Positions 41,492-50,994 of a DNA stretch of 64,000 nt are shown here, one piece after another. This DNA comes from Paenibacillus chibensis. GTDB lineage: Bacteria; Bacillota; Bacilli; Paenibacillales; Paenibacillaceae. A program made the position numbers and the translations under genes. The number at the start of each line of letters is the position of its first letter. Position 1 is the first letter of the stretch. The DNA lies in NCBI RefSeq assembly GCF_004001045.1, contig NZ_BIMK01000032.1, forward strand, positions 1-64,000. Direction: 5' to 3'. The notes under the pieces were generated by a model. That model had not been told where the DNA came from. It saw only the letters and a list, made by a program, of their open reading frames with translations, and searched no databases.

Positions 41492-43240
41492 TCACACCTC
41501 GAGATGCTGCACGTTAAACAATCTTGCATAGCTTCCGTCCAACGCCATCAGCTCGGCATGCGTCCCCTGCTCGGTAATCGTTCCATGCTCCATCACGATA
41601 ATCTGATCGGCATGGGTAATGGTTGATAAGCGATGCGCGACGATCAGCGTCGTGCGGTTCGCCGACAGCGACTGCAGCGCTTGCTGGATTAAGTGCTCCG
41701 ATTCCAGATCCAGCGCGGACGTCGCCTCATCCAGGACGAGAATATCCGGATTTTTCAAGAACACCCGCGCGATGGCGATCCGCTGCTTCTGCCCCCCGGA
41801 TAATTTGACCCCTCTCTCCCCGACCTCGGTGTCATAGCCTTGAGGCAGGTTCATGATGAACTCATGGGCGTTCGCGGCTACCGCGGCTGCTTCAACCTGG
41901 GATTGAGGCGCATCCGGATTGCCGACGAGAATATTGTCCTTCACCGAGCCGCTGAATAGAAAATTATCCTGCAGCACCATGCCGACGGAACCCCGCACGC
42001 TTTCCATCGTCAGCTGCCGTACATCCCGGCCGTTAATCCGGACGCTGCCCTGCTGAATATCGTAAAACCGCGGAATGAGCGAGATCAGACTGGATTTGCC
42101 TCCGCCGCTCATGCCGACAAAAGCCACCGTCTGGCCGTGCTCGATCTCCAGGTTGACGTCCTTTAATACCCAGTCCCCCTGCTCATTGTACTTGAACCAT
42201 ACTCCGTCAAACGTAATGTTACGCGCAGGCGCGTCCAGATTTTTGGCGTCTGGCGCATCCACGATATCATACGGCTCGTCCAGCAGCTCCATGACCCTCT
42301 CCAATGAGGCCGAAGCCTGCGTAAGAACCGTAGAGGAATTGATCAGCCGTTTGAGCGGAGCGTACAGCCTGTCCAGGTAGCCGAAGAAGGCTACGAACGT
42401 GCCCAGCGTCAGACTGTGATGAATGACCCGGTAACCGCCGTAGCCGATCACGAGCAGCGGAGCAATATCGGTCAGCGTATTGATGATGGAGAACGTAAGC
42501 GCGTTCCAGCGGGTTGCGGCCATCGCCTTGTTCAGAAAATTTTGGTTGATCGACTTGAACTGCTGATGGTCATGCCGCTCAAGGGTAAAGCTGCGGATCA
42601 CCGAAATCCCTTGAATCCGCTCATGCAGATAAGCCTGAATCCCGGCCAGTGCTTGGGAACGGTCTTTGGTCAGCTTTTTAAGCCGCTTATACAGCATATT
42701 GACCGCAATGCCGTAAAAAGGCAAAATCGCGATCGAGACGAGCGTCAGAACCGGATTCAGGTATAGCATGGCCACGAGCACGAACAGGAGCGTAAACATG
42801 TCCAGCCAAATATTCATCATGCCGACTTCCACGATGTTTTTCGTCTGCTCCACGTCGTTGATAAAGCGGGAAATGGCTTCCCCGACTTTCGTGTTCTGGT
42901 AATACCGCATGGACAGCCGCTGCAGGTGTGCATACAGCTTGTTCCGCATGTCAAACAGAATCCGGCTCGTAATGAATTGAGCGAAATACTGCCTTAAGTA
43001 TTCCACCGGTCCGCGAATGATAATGAATAATACCAAGGCCCCTCCGAGAATGAGAAAAAGCTGGGTTACCTGTTCCTGTACGCTCATCTTCGGATTCATG
43101 AGCAGATCGTCGACGACATATTTCAATATCATCGGCAGCGTGAGCGGAATGCTGAATTTCACCATTCCGATGATCAGCGTAATGACAATCCATTTCGTAT
43201 AAGGTTTAACAAAACGATAATATGCTTTCCAAGGATTCAA
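41492..43240 (-). CDS. ABC exporter half-transporter (MsbA/YknU type)
   Basis: A 582-aa protein with six membrane helices fused to a nucleotide-binding domain: Walker A GMSGGGKSSLI (about residue 375), signature LSGGQKQRIAIARVF and Walker B LVLDEATSALD with its catalytic Glu. Such half-transporters usually form homodimers that export lipids, peptides or drugs. The start is a TTG with GGGGAG upstream. Substrate unknown. Confidence 0.9.
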   Translation of the reverse strand: MNPWKAYYRFVKPYTKWIVITLIIGMVKFSIPLTLPMILKYVVDDLLMNPKMSVQEQVTQLFLILGGALVLFIIIRGPVEYLRQYFAQFITSRILFDMRNKLYAHLQRLSMRYYQNTKVGEAISRFINDVEQTKNIVEVGMMNIWLDMFTLLFVLVAMLYLNPVLTLVSIAILPFYGIAVNMLYKRLKKLTKDRSQALAGIQAYLHERIQGISVIRSFTLERHDHQQFKSINQNFLNKAMAATRWNALTFSIINTLTDIAPLLVIGYGGYRVIHHSLTLGTFVAFFGYLDRLYAPLKRLINSSTVLTQASASLERVMELLDEPYDIVDAPDAKNLDAPARNITFDGVWFKYNEQGDWVLKDVNLEIEHGQTVAFVGMSGGGKSSLISLIPRFYDIQQGSVRINGRDVRQLTMESVRGSVGMVLQDNFLFSGSVKDNILVGNPDAPQSQVEAAAVAANAHEFIMNLPQGYDTEVGERGVKLSGGQKQRIAIARVFLKNPDILVLDEATSALDLESEHLIQQALQSLSANRTTLIVAHRLSTITHADQIIVMEHGTITEQGTHAELMALDGSYARLFNVQHLEV

Positions 43241-43409
43241 AGCCTAGTGACTCCCCTTTCTAAGTTGAACAACTGCCATGTCATATCTATAATACCCTGT
43301 CAAACGGATCCCTCTGCGGCTCACCGGTTGACATTTCCTCCTTACAGTGATTAGATATCTTTAAGCTGTAGCATTTGATCCGAGCGAACCAGAACACTGT
43401 AACCAAAGA

Positions 43410-43427
43410 CCCTGCCGCTAGGCAGGG
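43410..43427 (+). promoter_or_regulatory. Hairpin in the leader of the 171-aa gene
   Basis: CCCTGCC (43410-43416) pairs with GGCAGGG (43421-43427) around GCTA, 7 bases before the GTAGGAGG ribosome binding site. It may stabilise the mRNA 5' end or limit ribosome access. Confidence 0.45.
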
Positions 43428-43445
43428 AACTGTAGGAGGCCCTAA

Positions 43446-43961
43446 ATGTCAAGACAATTCGTTACGGAAGCGGTCATGCTGGCGATTTACGGAGAACTGC
43501 TGCTGACTCCCGTGCCGGTTGAATATATGATACCGTATACCAGCCTGCTTGAGCTCTACGAGTTTTTATCAAGCGATGAAGCCTTGATGAGCAATGCGGA
43601 AGATGATAAACATGTCAAAGAGAAGGTACGTGAGCTGGTCGACTATCTCGATGAGCCGCTCAACAAGAAAAAAATCCAAAAGGCGCTCAACATGCCATGG
43701 GCAAAAAGCCCTTATATTCTCATCGGCGAATCCACGCGAATTACGGTGGTCAACGCGATGGACACGGCGCCATACGGCGAATTATTCGACCCGGTCGAAA
43801 CCGAGCTGCTGCTCGTTTCCCAGCGTGAACAGACCCCTCTGCTGACCGATCAGCCGGAGCTGATCCACCGCATCATCGATGCGTCGGTTCCAGTCCAGGT
43901 ATTCGATATCGACGACTTCGAGTTTGCGGTGGAAAGCGACCATTTCACCCATAATATCTAA
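43446..43961 (+). CDS. Hypothetical protein (171 aa)
   Basis: A soluble acidic protein I do not recognise. It seems to have two parts: a helical N-terminal half, then from residue 98 (SPYILIGESTRITVVNAMDT) an alternating strand/helix region with TELLLVSQREQTPLLTDQPE and VQVFDIDDFEFAV, which loosely resembles the end of a PIN-like or Rossmann-like fold. No catalytic set is visible. GGAGG lies 5 bases upstream; the gene is followed by a terminator. Confidence 0.6.
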   Translation: MSRQFVTEAVMLAIYGELLLTPVPVEYMIPYTSLLELYEFLSSDEALMSNAEDDKHVKEKVRELVDYLDEPLNKKKIQKALNMPWAKSPYILIGESTRITVVNAMDTAPYGELFDPVETELLLVSQREQTPLLTDQPELIHRIIDASVPVQVFDIDDFEFAVESDHFTHNI

Positions 43962-43995
43962 GTCCCGTCCGTTAAGCAGCGGCCCATAAGCAATC

Positions 43996-44027
43996 AAAAA
44001 CTCCTTTCCTCTCGGAAAGGAGTTTTT
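43996..44027. terminator. Terminator between convergent genes
   Basis: AAAAACTCCTTTCC (43996-44009) pairs perfectly with GGAAAGGAGTTTTT (44014-44027) around a 4-base loop. Confidence 0.9.
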
Positions 44028-44057
44028 GCGCGGCACAGTGCTACACAAGGTCAGACG

Positions 44058-44507
44058 CTATTCCGTGTGATTGCGCAACATGCCCATCAGGGTCATCGAG
44101 AGCAGATCGACCGATGGCCACGGTTCCCCGAAGAAACGAAGGGCCTTGTTTACGTCCGCCTTAAAGTTCAGCTCGCTTTGCAGGCCTTTCGCTTCGTACA
44201 GGGCGATCACCAGAAATTCTTCGTCTCCGCTACCATTCACCCTTTTGAAATCCGGTCCGGAAAACATGCTCAGCAAAGTCATTTCCTTCGCCGTGAGCGA
44301 TGTTTCCTCCCATAATTCCCTGCGGGCCGCATCCTCCAGCGATTCTCCGGGTGTCATCGAACCGAGGGGAAGCCCCCATTCCTCAGCACCCGCCCTTTGC
44401 TGCAGCAGCACTTCCCCGTTTTTGTTCTTAACAAGGATGGCTACCTGTACGGTAATTTTGGACGTTTTCTTAATGTATTGGCGGAAATCACGGTCCAAAT
44501 GAGACAA
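44058..44507 (-). CDS. NUDIX hydrolase
   Basis: A 149-aa NUDIX protein. The box runs from GSMTPGESLEDAARREL to WEETSLTA, with the expected G, E, R-E and E-E residues; VQVAILVKNKNGEVLLQQR is the first strand pair. It hydrolyses an unknown nucleoside-diphosphate derivative. The start is taken as TTG at 44507 because AAGGAGGGAG lies 5-7 bases upstream; the frame extends further to 44624 without a site and into the next gene. Confidence 0.85.
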   Translation of the reverse strand: MSHLDRDFRQYIKKTSKITVQVAILVKNKNGEVLLQQRAGAEEWGLPLGSMTPGESLEDAARRELWEETSLTAKEMTLLSMFSGPDFKRVNGSGDEEFLVIALYEAKGLQSELNFKADVNKALRFFGEPWPSVDLLSMTLMGMLRNHTE

Positions 44508-44541
44508 GCTTCTCCCTCCTTCCGCAAAACTGAGATTACAA

Positions 44542-44862
44542 TTACCCGGCGTTCGTAGTCGTATTTTCCTGATCGTCTTCATAAATATATTCAATGTCGT
44601 CCTGGGACTCCAGGTAACGAACAACCAGGTCGTAGCCGCTTAAATACCAGCCGTCCTGCTCTTCCAAGAAAAAGGTAATGCCCTCGATTTCCTCTTCGAG
44701 CAGCGGACGATAGGGTTCTTCAACCGAAATTCCCAGCGAAAAACCCGGATGCAGCCCCCCTCCCGAGCTGTAGCGGGGAAAGAAGCGCAGCGCGCTGCCG
44801 TTTTGCAGCCCCAGTTCCTTGATGTACCATTTTGCCGCGTCGTTACTGATCCGAAGCTTCAT
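44542..44862 (-). CDS. yneR: HesB/IscA-like (YneR family) protein
   Basis: A 106-aa protein of the HesB/YadR/YfhF group, with the opening MKLRISNDAAKWYIKELGLQ and FFPRYSSGGGLHPGFSLGI, then GWYLSGYDLVVRYL. The cysteines used for iron-sulfur transfer in IscA are missing, as is normal for YneR. Function unknown. It precedes the NUDIX gene on the same strand by about 35 bases. Confidence 0.82.
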   Translation of the reverse strand: MKLRISNDAAKWYIKELGLQNGSALRFFPRYSSGGGLHPGFSLGISVEEPYRPLLEEEIEGITFFLEEQDGWYLSGYDLVVRYLESQDDIEYIYEDDQENTTTNAG

Positions 44863-45041
44863 CTGACTTCCATCCCTTCCATCGGTTGTAAGCGAACAAA
44901 TTCTTTGCCTTTATACAATATATCATAACACTAAAGACCTATCTCCTGAAAATATAAATTGACAGAGCTGTGAGGAGGGTGATAAAATTCTCAGCATACG
45001 AGGTCCAAATTCAATTAATTACCAATGAAAGGGTGAGCAAG

Positions 45042-45119
45042 GTGTTCAAGACTCATGATTATTTTAACCAACGTACAACTGAATACCGGTGCAGCCCTGC
45101 TGGTGGAACTGATTGTTGA
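45042..45119 (+). CDS. Leader peptide of the multidrug ABC operon (BmrB-like)
   Basis: A 25-codon ORF starting with GTG (AAAGGGTGA upstream): MFKTHDYFNQRTTEYRCSPA then GGTDC. It lies before an intrinsic terminator and a heterodimeric ABC exporter, exactly the arrangement of bmrB in Bacillus, where ribosome-targeting antibiotics stall translation of the leader and so prevent termination. Its 3' half overlaps an RNA hairpin (ACCGGTGCAG with CTGCTGGT, 45085-45106). Only the position and structure support the role. Confidence 0.6.
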   Translation: MFKTHDYFNQRTTEYRCSPAGGTDC

Positions 45120-45136
45120 AATCTGCTCGCAGACTT

Positions 45137-45194
45137 CAAGGAGCCATTGAACATTAACCTTCCTTCAGACCCGGTTGCACGAAACTCAACCGTG
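45137..45194 (+). promoter_or_regulatory. Alternative RNA hairpins of the attenuator
   Basis: Between leader ORF and terminator the RNA can form TTCAAGGAGCCATTGAA (about 45138-45155) and CGGTTGCACGAAACTCAACCG (about 45174-45194). These may act as antiterminator or anti-antiterminator partners; the pairing scheme was not computed. Confidence 0.4.
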
Positions 45195-45215
45195 AGCATC
45201 ATATGTTAGGATTCC

Positions 45216-45252
45216 AAGGCATATCGTCCGATTACGGGCGGTGTGCCTTTTT
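45216..45252 (+). terminator. Attenuator terminator before the ABC exporter
   Basis: AAGGCATATCGTCCG pairs with GGGCGGTGTGCCTT around ATTAC and is followed by TTTTTT. It lies about 55 bases before the first ABC gene, with no gene before it except the leader ORF, so most transcripts would stop here unless it is overridden. Confidence 0.82.
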
Positions 45253-45305
45253 TAATTTCTTGGCTTGAACACAGCATTTACCGGCAATACCCAACATGAG
45301 AGGAA

Positions 45306-47075
45306 GTGAAAGCTTTGTTTTCCGTACTTAAAAACCTCGGCTGGTTTTTCCGCCAGGAAAAGAAACGTTATCTGATCGGTCTGTTCATGCTGATCATATG
45401 CGGCATTGGTGAGCTGTTCCCTCCCAGGCTGCTTGGAAACGCCATTGACGAAATCGTCCGCGGCTCCATCACCTGGGCTTCGCTCACGAAATACATTGTC
45501 CTGATCCTAGTGACATTGATTCTGATTTATATTTTCACGTACATATGGATGCACAAGCTGTTTGGCGGGGCTAATCTGGTGGAGCGCATTCTCCGCTCCC
45601 GCTACATGAACCAGCTGCTGCGTATGACTCCCCCGTTCTTTGAACGGAACCGTACCGGCGATCTGATGGCCCGGGCGACCAATGACCTGCGCGCCGTGGC
45701 CAATACCGCCGGATTCGGCATGCTGGTCATGACCGATTCGACGGCATATCTGACCGTTATCTTATTCGCCATGGGCTTTATGATCAGCTGGAAGCTCACG
45801 CTTGCGGCCATTCTGCCGCTGCCTTTCATCGCACTCGCAATGAAAATCTACGGCAAAAAGGTTCATGAGCGCTACACCGAAGCACAGGATGCTTTTGGCG
45901 ATATGAATGATCAGGTGCTGGAATCGGTGGCCGGTGTCAGAGTCATCCGTGCGTACGTTCAGGAAAGATCGGATGAACGCCGCTTTCAGGCTATCGCCGA
46001 TGACGTGTACCACAAAAATATGCGCGTAGCTAAAATGGATGCGCTGTTCGAGCCGACAATCCGCTTATGCGTTGGCCTCAGCTACGTGATCGGGCTCGCC
46101 TTCGGCGTCTACCTCGTCTTCAAAAATCAGATCACCCTCGGGGACCTCGTATCGTTTAATATGTACCTCGGGATGATGATTTGGCCGATGTTCGCCATCG
46201 GCGAGCTGATCAATGTCATGCAGCGGGGCAGTGCTTCCCTCGACCGCGTTGATGAAACGTTGTCCGTCGTTCCGGATGTACAGGACGTTCCGCATCCAGC
46301 CCATGTCGATTCGCCGGACACGATTACGATCAAAGACGTGACCTTCCGCTATCCGACTTCAACGGTCGATAACCTGAAGCATGTCAACCTGACGCTTCAC
46401 CGCGGGCAAACGCTGGGCGTTGTGGGACGCACGGGAAGCGGCAAATCGACGCTGCTCAAGCAGCTCCTTCATGAATATCCGACAGGCTCGGGCGACATTC
46501 TCATTTCCGGCACACCGATTGAGCTGATCGCCAAGGACCAGCTGCACAGCTGGGTCGGATATGTGCCTCAGGAGCAGATCCTGTTCTCCAAATCAGTCCG
46601 GGAGAACATCCAGTTCGGCAAGCATCAAGCCGATGATGATGTGATCATGCAGGCGATTGCGACCGCCGCTTTTGATAAGGATCTGCACACGCTCTCCGAC
46701 GGACTCGATACTTTGGTCGGGGAAAAAGGCGTGTCTCTCTCCGGCGGTCAGAAGCAGCGCGTTTCGCTGGCGCGGGCCTTTATCTCCGATCCGGAGATTC
46801 TGATCCTCGATGATGCCTTATCCGCGGTCGATGCCCGCACGGAAGCGCGCATCGTTGATAACATCCGGGAGCACCGCTCCGGCAAAACCACGCTGATCTC
46901 GACCCATCGCCTTTCCGCGATCGAACACGCGGATTGGATCGTGGTGCTCGATGAAGGCCGCATTATTGAAGAAGGTACCCATGCCGAACTGCTGGATCGC
47001 GGCGGCTGGTACCGCGAGCAATTCGAACGGCAGCAAGTCGAAAACAATCTGAGTAACGAGGAGGAATCACTATGA
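45306..47075 (+). CDS. bmrC: Heterodimeric multidrug ABC exporter subunit, BmrC-like
   Basis: A 589-aa half-transporter: six membrane helices, Walker A GRTGSGKSTLL (about residue 377), signature LSGGQKQRVSLARAF and Walker B LILDDALSAVD, in which Asp replaces the catalytic Glu. This is the degenerate site typical of BmrC-type subunits, with full catalysis supplied by the partner. Length agrees with BmrC (about 585 aa). A GTG at 45306 or, better spaced from GAGGA, a TTG at 45315 may be the start. Its end overlaps the next start by four bases. Confidence 0.88.
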   Translation: MKALFSVLKNLGWFFRQEKKRYLIGLFMLIICGIGELFPPRLLGNAIDEIVRGSITWASLTKYIVLILVTLILIYIFTYIWMHKLFGGANLVERILRSRYMNQLLRMTPPFFERNRTGDLMARATNDLRAVANTAGFGMLVMTDSTAYLTVILFAMGFMISWKLTLAAILPLPFIALAMKIYGKKVHERYTEAQDAFGDMNDQVLESVAGVRVIRAYVQERSDERRFQAIADDVYHKNMRVAKMDALFEPTIRLCVGLSYVIGLAFGVYLVFKNQITLGDLVSFNMYLGMMIWPMFAIGELINVMQRGSASLDRVDETLSVVPDVQDVPHPAHVDSPDTITIKDVTFRYPTSTVDNLKHVNLTLHRGQTLGVVGRTGSGKSTLLKQLLHEYPTGSGDILISGTPIELIAKDQLHSWVGYVPQEQILFSKSVRENIQFGKHQADDDVIMQAIATAAFDKDLHTLSDGLDTLVGEKGVSLSGGQKQRVSLARAFISDPEILILDDALSAVDARTEARIVDNIREHRSGKTTLISTHRLSAIEHADWIVVLDEGRIIEEGTHAELLDRGGWYREQFERQQVENNLSNEEESL

Positions 47076-49138
47076 CTCCTAATCCCAGGACGGGGAAGCG
47101 TTTATTCCAATACGCGCTGACCGCCAAAGGCATTTTCATTGCCGCCTTCATCGCCCTCGCCATCGGCGTCGGCGCAGAACTTGCCGGACCGTTCATCGCC
47201 AAGAGCATGATCGACGATCATATGCTGGGCATCGAGCGTCCATATTATGAAACGACAACGGCCGACCAGGCCGCCGAATACAACGGGCATTACTACAAGC
47301 GCGGAGACCGCTTTGAAGCCGGAGAGGCCAAAGGCGCCGAAATCCGGCTGCTCCAGTCGGGTCGCAGCTTCTATTTCATCGATCAGCCCGTCACCAATCC
47401 CCAAGGGGAGCGCAAATTCGCTGACGGACAAATCACCATTACCTATGGCGACAAAGTATCGCAGTATCCGGCCCGGAAGCTTTCCGCCGCCGAGCTGTAT
47501 TCCTTTTACAAGCCGGAGGTTCCCGGCATCCTGAAGCTGGTCGGATTATACTGCATCTTCCTTCTGATCAGCATTTTTACGGAATTCGGAAAGACCTACT
47601 GGCTTCAATCCTCGGCCAACAAAGTCATTCAGAAGCTTCGTAACGACGTTTACGCCCATATGCAGCGGCTGCCCGTCTATTTTTTCGATTCCTTGCCTGC
47701 GGGTAAAGTCGTTTCGCGGATCACCAATGACACGGAAGCGGTCAAGGACCTGTTCGTGGCCGTGCTTGCCAACTTCAGCTCCGGTGTCATCTACATTACC
47801 GGCGTTTATATCGCCTTATTCCTGCTGGATGTCCGCCTGGGTCTCGTATGCTTGTTCATCGTTCCGCTCTTGATCGTGTGGATTATCCTTTACCGGAAAT
47901 TCGCTACCAAATACAATACGATCATCCGCTCGCGCCTGAGCGAAATCAATGCGATCATTAACGAGTCCATTCAAGGGATGTCCATCATCCGCGTATTCCG
48001 CCGGCAAAAGCAAACCCGGGAGGAATTCGAGGCTTTAAACGACGATTATATGAAGCATCAGAACAAAATGCTGAATTTGAACGCCTTGACTACACACAAC
48101 CTGGTCAACGTGCTCCGCAGCTTTTCCTTTGCCGTTATTCTCGCCTATTTCGGCTTCGGCTCCATTTCCGGCGGAACCGCCGTATCGCTCGGCGTGCTGT
48201 ACGCGTTCGTCGATGTGCTCAGCCGCTTGTTCCAGCCGATCACCGGCATGGTGAACCAGCTGGCTGCGCTGGACTCCTCGATGGTATCCGCCGGACGCGT
48301 TTTCTCACTGATGGATGAACCCGGCGAAGACGTGACGGACGGCTCCATGCCGCGCTACAAAGGAAACGTCGAGTTCAAGAACGTATCCTTTGCCTATAAA
48401 AAAGATAACTATGTGCTTAAAAATATTAACTTTGAGGCCGAGCAAGGACAGACGGTCGCGCTGGTCGGCCATACCGGCTCAGGCAAAAGCTCGATCATCA
48501 ACCTTTTGTTCCGGTTCTATGATCCGCAAATGGGGTCCATCACCATCGACGGCCAAGAGGTAAAGGATCTTCCGAAACAGTGGATCCGTCATCACATGGG
48601 CATCGTACTGCAGGATCCCTATCTCTTCACCGGCACGATCGCTTCCAACGTAAGCCTTGGCGACGAAAAAATTACCCGCGAGCAGGTTGAAAAAGCACTG
48701 CGGGATGTCGGGGCGGAGCGGATTCTTGCCCATCTGCCGAAAGGGTTCGACGAACCTGTGGTCGAAAAAGGCAGCACCTTGTCCGCGGGACAGCGTCAGC
48801 TTATCTCCTTCGCGCGGGCTCTGGCTTATGATCCGGCGATCCTGATCCTCGATGAGGCAACCGCCAACATCGACACGGAGACGGAAAGCTTGATCCAGTC
48901 TGCGCTGGAGGTATTGAAGAAAGGCCGGACGACGTTCATCATAGCGCATCGGTTATCGACCATCCGCAGTGCCGACCAGATTCTCGTTCTGCATCGCGGC
49001 GAAATCGTGGAACGCGGCAATCATGACGAGCTGATGCAGCTTGGCGGCAGATACTATCAAATGTATCAGCTGCAGCAGGGCTCAGGGCAAGCAAGCGACA
49101 GTATCGCGGCCCCCTCGGCAGCGCCATCGCCAGCCTAA
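47072..49138 (+). CDS. bmrD: Heterodimeric multidrug ABC exporter subunit, BmrD-like
   Basis: A 688-aa half-transporter with an extracytoplasmic insertion of about 100 residues between helices 1 and 2 (about residues 45-145), as in BmrD. The nucleotide-binding domain has Walker A GHTGSGKSSII (about 470), an altered signature LSAGQRQLISFARAL and Walker B LILDEATANID with the catalytic Glu. With the upstream subunit it would export drugs at the cost of ATP. GAGGAGGAA precedes the ATG; starts are coupled (ATGA). Confidence 0.9.
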   Translation: MTPNPRTGKRLFQYALTAKGIFIAAFIALAIGVGAELAGPFIAKSMIDDHMLGIERPYYETTTADQAAEYNGHYYKRGDRFEAGEAKGAEIRLLQSGRSFYFIDQPVTNPQGERKFADGQITITYGDKVSQYPARKLSAAELYSFYKPEVPGILKLVGLYCIFLLISIFTEFGKTYWLQSSANKVIQKLRNDVYAHMQRLPVYFFDSLPAGKVVSRITNDTEAVKDLFVAVLANFSSGVIYITGVYIALFLLDVRLGLVCLFIVPLLIVWIILYRKFATKYNTIIRSRLSEINAIINESIQGMSIIRVFRRQKQTREEFEALNDDYMKHQNKMLNLNALTTHNLVNVLRSFSFAVILAYFGFGSISGGTAVSLGVLYAFVDVLSRLFQPITGMVNQLAALDSSMVSAGRVFSLMDEPGEDVTDGSMPRYKGNVEFKNVSFAYKKDNYVLKNINFEAEQGQTVALVGHTGSGKSSIINLLFRFYDPQMGSITIDGQEVKDLPKQWIRHHMGIVLQDPYLFTGTIASNVSLGDEKITREQVEKALRDVGAERILAHLPKGFDEPVVEKGSTLSAGQRQLISFARALAYDPAILILDEATANIDTETESLIQSALEVLKKGRTTFIIAHRLSTIRSADQILVLHRGEIVERGNHDELMQLGGRYYQMYQLQQGSGQASDSIAAPSAAPSPA

Positions 49139-49166
49139 TTTCGATATGATGAAGACCTAAACAAAC

Positions 49167-49212
49167 AACCCGTAAGCCAACTAGCGTACTAACGCCTGGC
49201 TTACGGGTTTTT
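49167..49212 (+). terminator. Terminator of the bmrCD-like operon
   Basis: AACCCGTAAGCCA (49167-49179) pairs with TGGCTTACGGGTTTTT (49197-49212). Confidence 0.88.
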
Positions 49213-49294
49213 ATTTTGAGCTCCCTAGCTTCTGAAGCAAAAGTCGCTTTGACAGCAAAGGAATGTTGATAGATGCAATCGCGGGTCGCCCGCT

Positions 49295-50854
49295 CTACAC
49301 TTCACCGGTTAATGCATGCAGCAGATCCAGCGCCTCCTCATGCTCCGGCTCCTGAATCAACGCCTCGCGTGTATAGGCGAGCGCCGATTCGATCTGATCA
49401 AGCTCATAGCAGCAAATGGCAAGGCAATACAAAACCGTCGGAACTGGCGCCTCCTCATCCGCTTCCAGCGACGCCTCGAGGAACAGCTTCGAATCCTCAT
49501 ACTGCTCCATTTCAAACAGCAGCAATCCGGCATCGAGCGCCAAATCATAGCGCTGCTCCATGACGTAAAATGAAGACCACATCTTATGAATGCCACGCCG
49601 GATATCCGTCATTTCCTCATCGCTCGCTTCCGGCAGCAGGCTGGAGAAACGCTTGGCGCTTTGGATGAAAAATTCAGCGTCATATCCGCCAAGCCGCCAA
49701 AAGGCAAGCAGCGGCTGCACTCCCATCGATTCCACATGACGATCGACCCATTCCTTCAGGGAAAAGAATTCGTCCGGCCCGAACCGTTCGATCGACCGGC
49801 GATACGCCAGACGGGTATTCACGTAATTCATCGGCTTCTCCAGCATCAGGATACAGCCGACATTCAAATTTTTATAGTATTGGGACGTAAAAAGAGACTC
49901 TGCCCTTCTCTGCTCGAACACATGCTGAATCGCATGGTAATTCGCCGTGAGCGAAAAGCTGCCATGCAGCACCAATTCGGGAGGCTCTGCAAACTTCCAG
50001 TTCTCCAGACGGTGGTCGCCTTTGTCTGCCGTGAGCAGCAGAAATCCCGCCCGGGACAATCGGCTCAGCCTTTCAAGGCATTCCAGTCCAACGGCCGGAA
50101 ACAAAATATGCGAGTCCTCCAGCTCCTCCTGGTACAAGGCAATGACATCCTTGTATGGAAAATCCGCATGTTCATATTCAGGTGCACGGCGGTGCGAGTA
50201 GTCCATCGACAAATTTTCCAGCAACTGAGCCGGGGATAGCTTCTCCGGTGTATCCGGAAAATCGACGATGACGTCACATTCGTAGATGCGGCCATCTCCC
50301 ACATAAAGCAGCTCTTGCGGAATGCTGTCAAAGAAATAGTTGGCAACGATGAGCAGCGGCTGCTGCAAATCACCGGGCCGGAGCGTCGTTCCCGACACGG
50401 TCAGGTTGAGCTCGTGGTCCGCCACGGCATCGAATCTGGCAAAGTCGAGCAGTCCCTGATCTATATACGTCTGCAGAGCAGGATGCCGCTCCCAGCTCTC
50501 CACGTTTTTCATTGGCAAATCCGTCATCACGTACCGGAAAGGAGGCAGGGGAATCCCTGCATAGTCACGAAGCTCGCAGCATTTTTGCAGCACGTGAAAT
50601 GCAAGCCTCCCCGCTCCCGCGCCAAGCTCCACAATGGTCACACATTCCTTCGTTTCTCCTTGCGCGGCCCGGTCCCGCAAAAATCCAAAGATCATTTCGG
50701 CGTAAGCCTCCGCGATCATCGGATTGCTCGTAATATACTGCGGTACCTGGTCATTGTTCCAGGCTTTGAGCCCCTGCTCTTCAAAATACTTCCGCTGCCA
50801 TTCCCATATCGGAGCTTCGCTGAAGCGGAAGCGCTCTTGTCTCTGTTCTGTCAT
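49295..50854 (-). CDS. SAM-dependent methyltransferase-like protein with TPR-like tail
   Basis: A 519-aa protein. CVTIVELGAGAGRLAFHVLQ (about residues 70-90) is the S-adenosylmethionine loop of a class I methyltransferase, and RYVMTDLPMKNVESW and LLIVANYFFDSIPQELL follow in the manner of the MidA/NDUFAF7 (DUF185) group. The last 130 residues form TPR-like helix pairs (DLALDAGLLLFEMEQYEDSK, then ALAYTREALIQEPEHEEALD). The substrate is unknown; the TPR part suggests a protein partner. Monocistronic. Confidence 0.78.
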   Translation of the reverse strand: MTEQRQERFRFSEAPIWEWQRKYFEEQGLKAWNNDQVPQYITSNPMIAEAYAEMIFGFLRDRAAQGETKECVTIVELGAGAGRLAFHVLQKCCELRDYAGIPLPPFRYVMTDLPMKNVESWERHPALQTYIDQGLLDFARFDAVADHELNLTVSGTTLRPGDLQQPLLIVANYFFDSIPQELLYVGDGRIYECDVIVDFPDTPEKLSPAQLLENLSMDYSHRRAPEYEHADFPYKDVIALYQEELEDSHILFPAVGLECLERLSRLSRAGFLLLTADKGDHRLENWKFAEPPELVLHGSFSLTANYHAIQHVFEQRRAESLFTSQYYKNLNVGCILMLEKPMNYVNTRLAYRRSIERFGPDEFFSLKEWVDRHVESMGVQPLLAFWRLGGYDAEFFIQSAKRFSSLLPEASDEEMTDIRRGIHKMWSSFYVMEQRYDLALDAGLLLFEMEQYEDSKLFLEASLEADEEAPVPTVLYCLAICCYELDQIESALAYTREALIQEPEHEEALDLLHALTGEV

Positions 50855-50945
50855 TCACTTATAACCTGCTCTCCATCATTCGTTAGAATGTATCGTACCA
50901 CAGAAGCCCCGCCGACTTAAAGCTCTCTGCATCATACATGCTCCT

Positions 50946-50988
50946 GAAAGAAAGCCTCTTCATCAGCTCATTAGCTAACGAGAGGCTA
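50946..50988 (-). terminator. Terminator after the two-component pair
   Basis: On the minus strand AGCCTCT...AGAGGCT forms an interrupted stem with inner AGCTAATGAGCT, followed by TTTCTTTC. Confidence 0.7.
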
Positions 50989-50994
50989 TTCATG

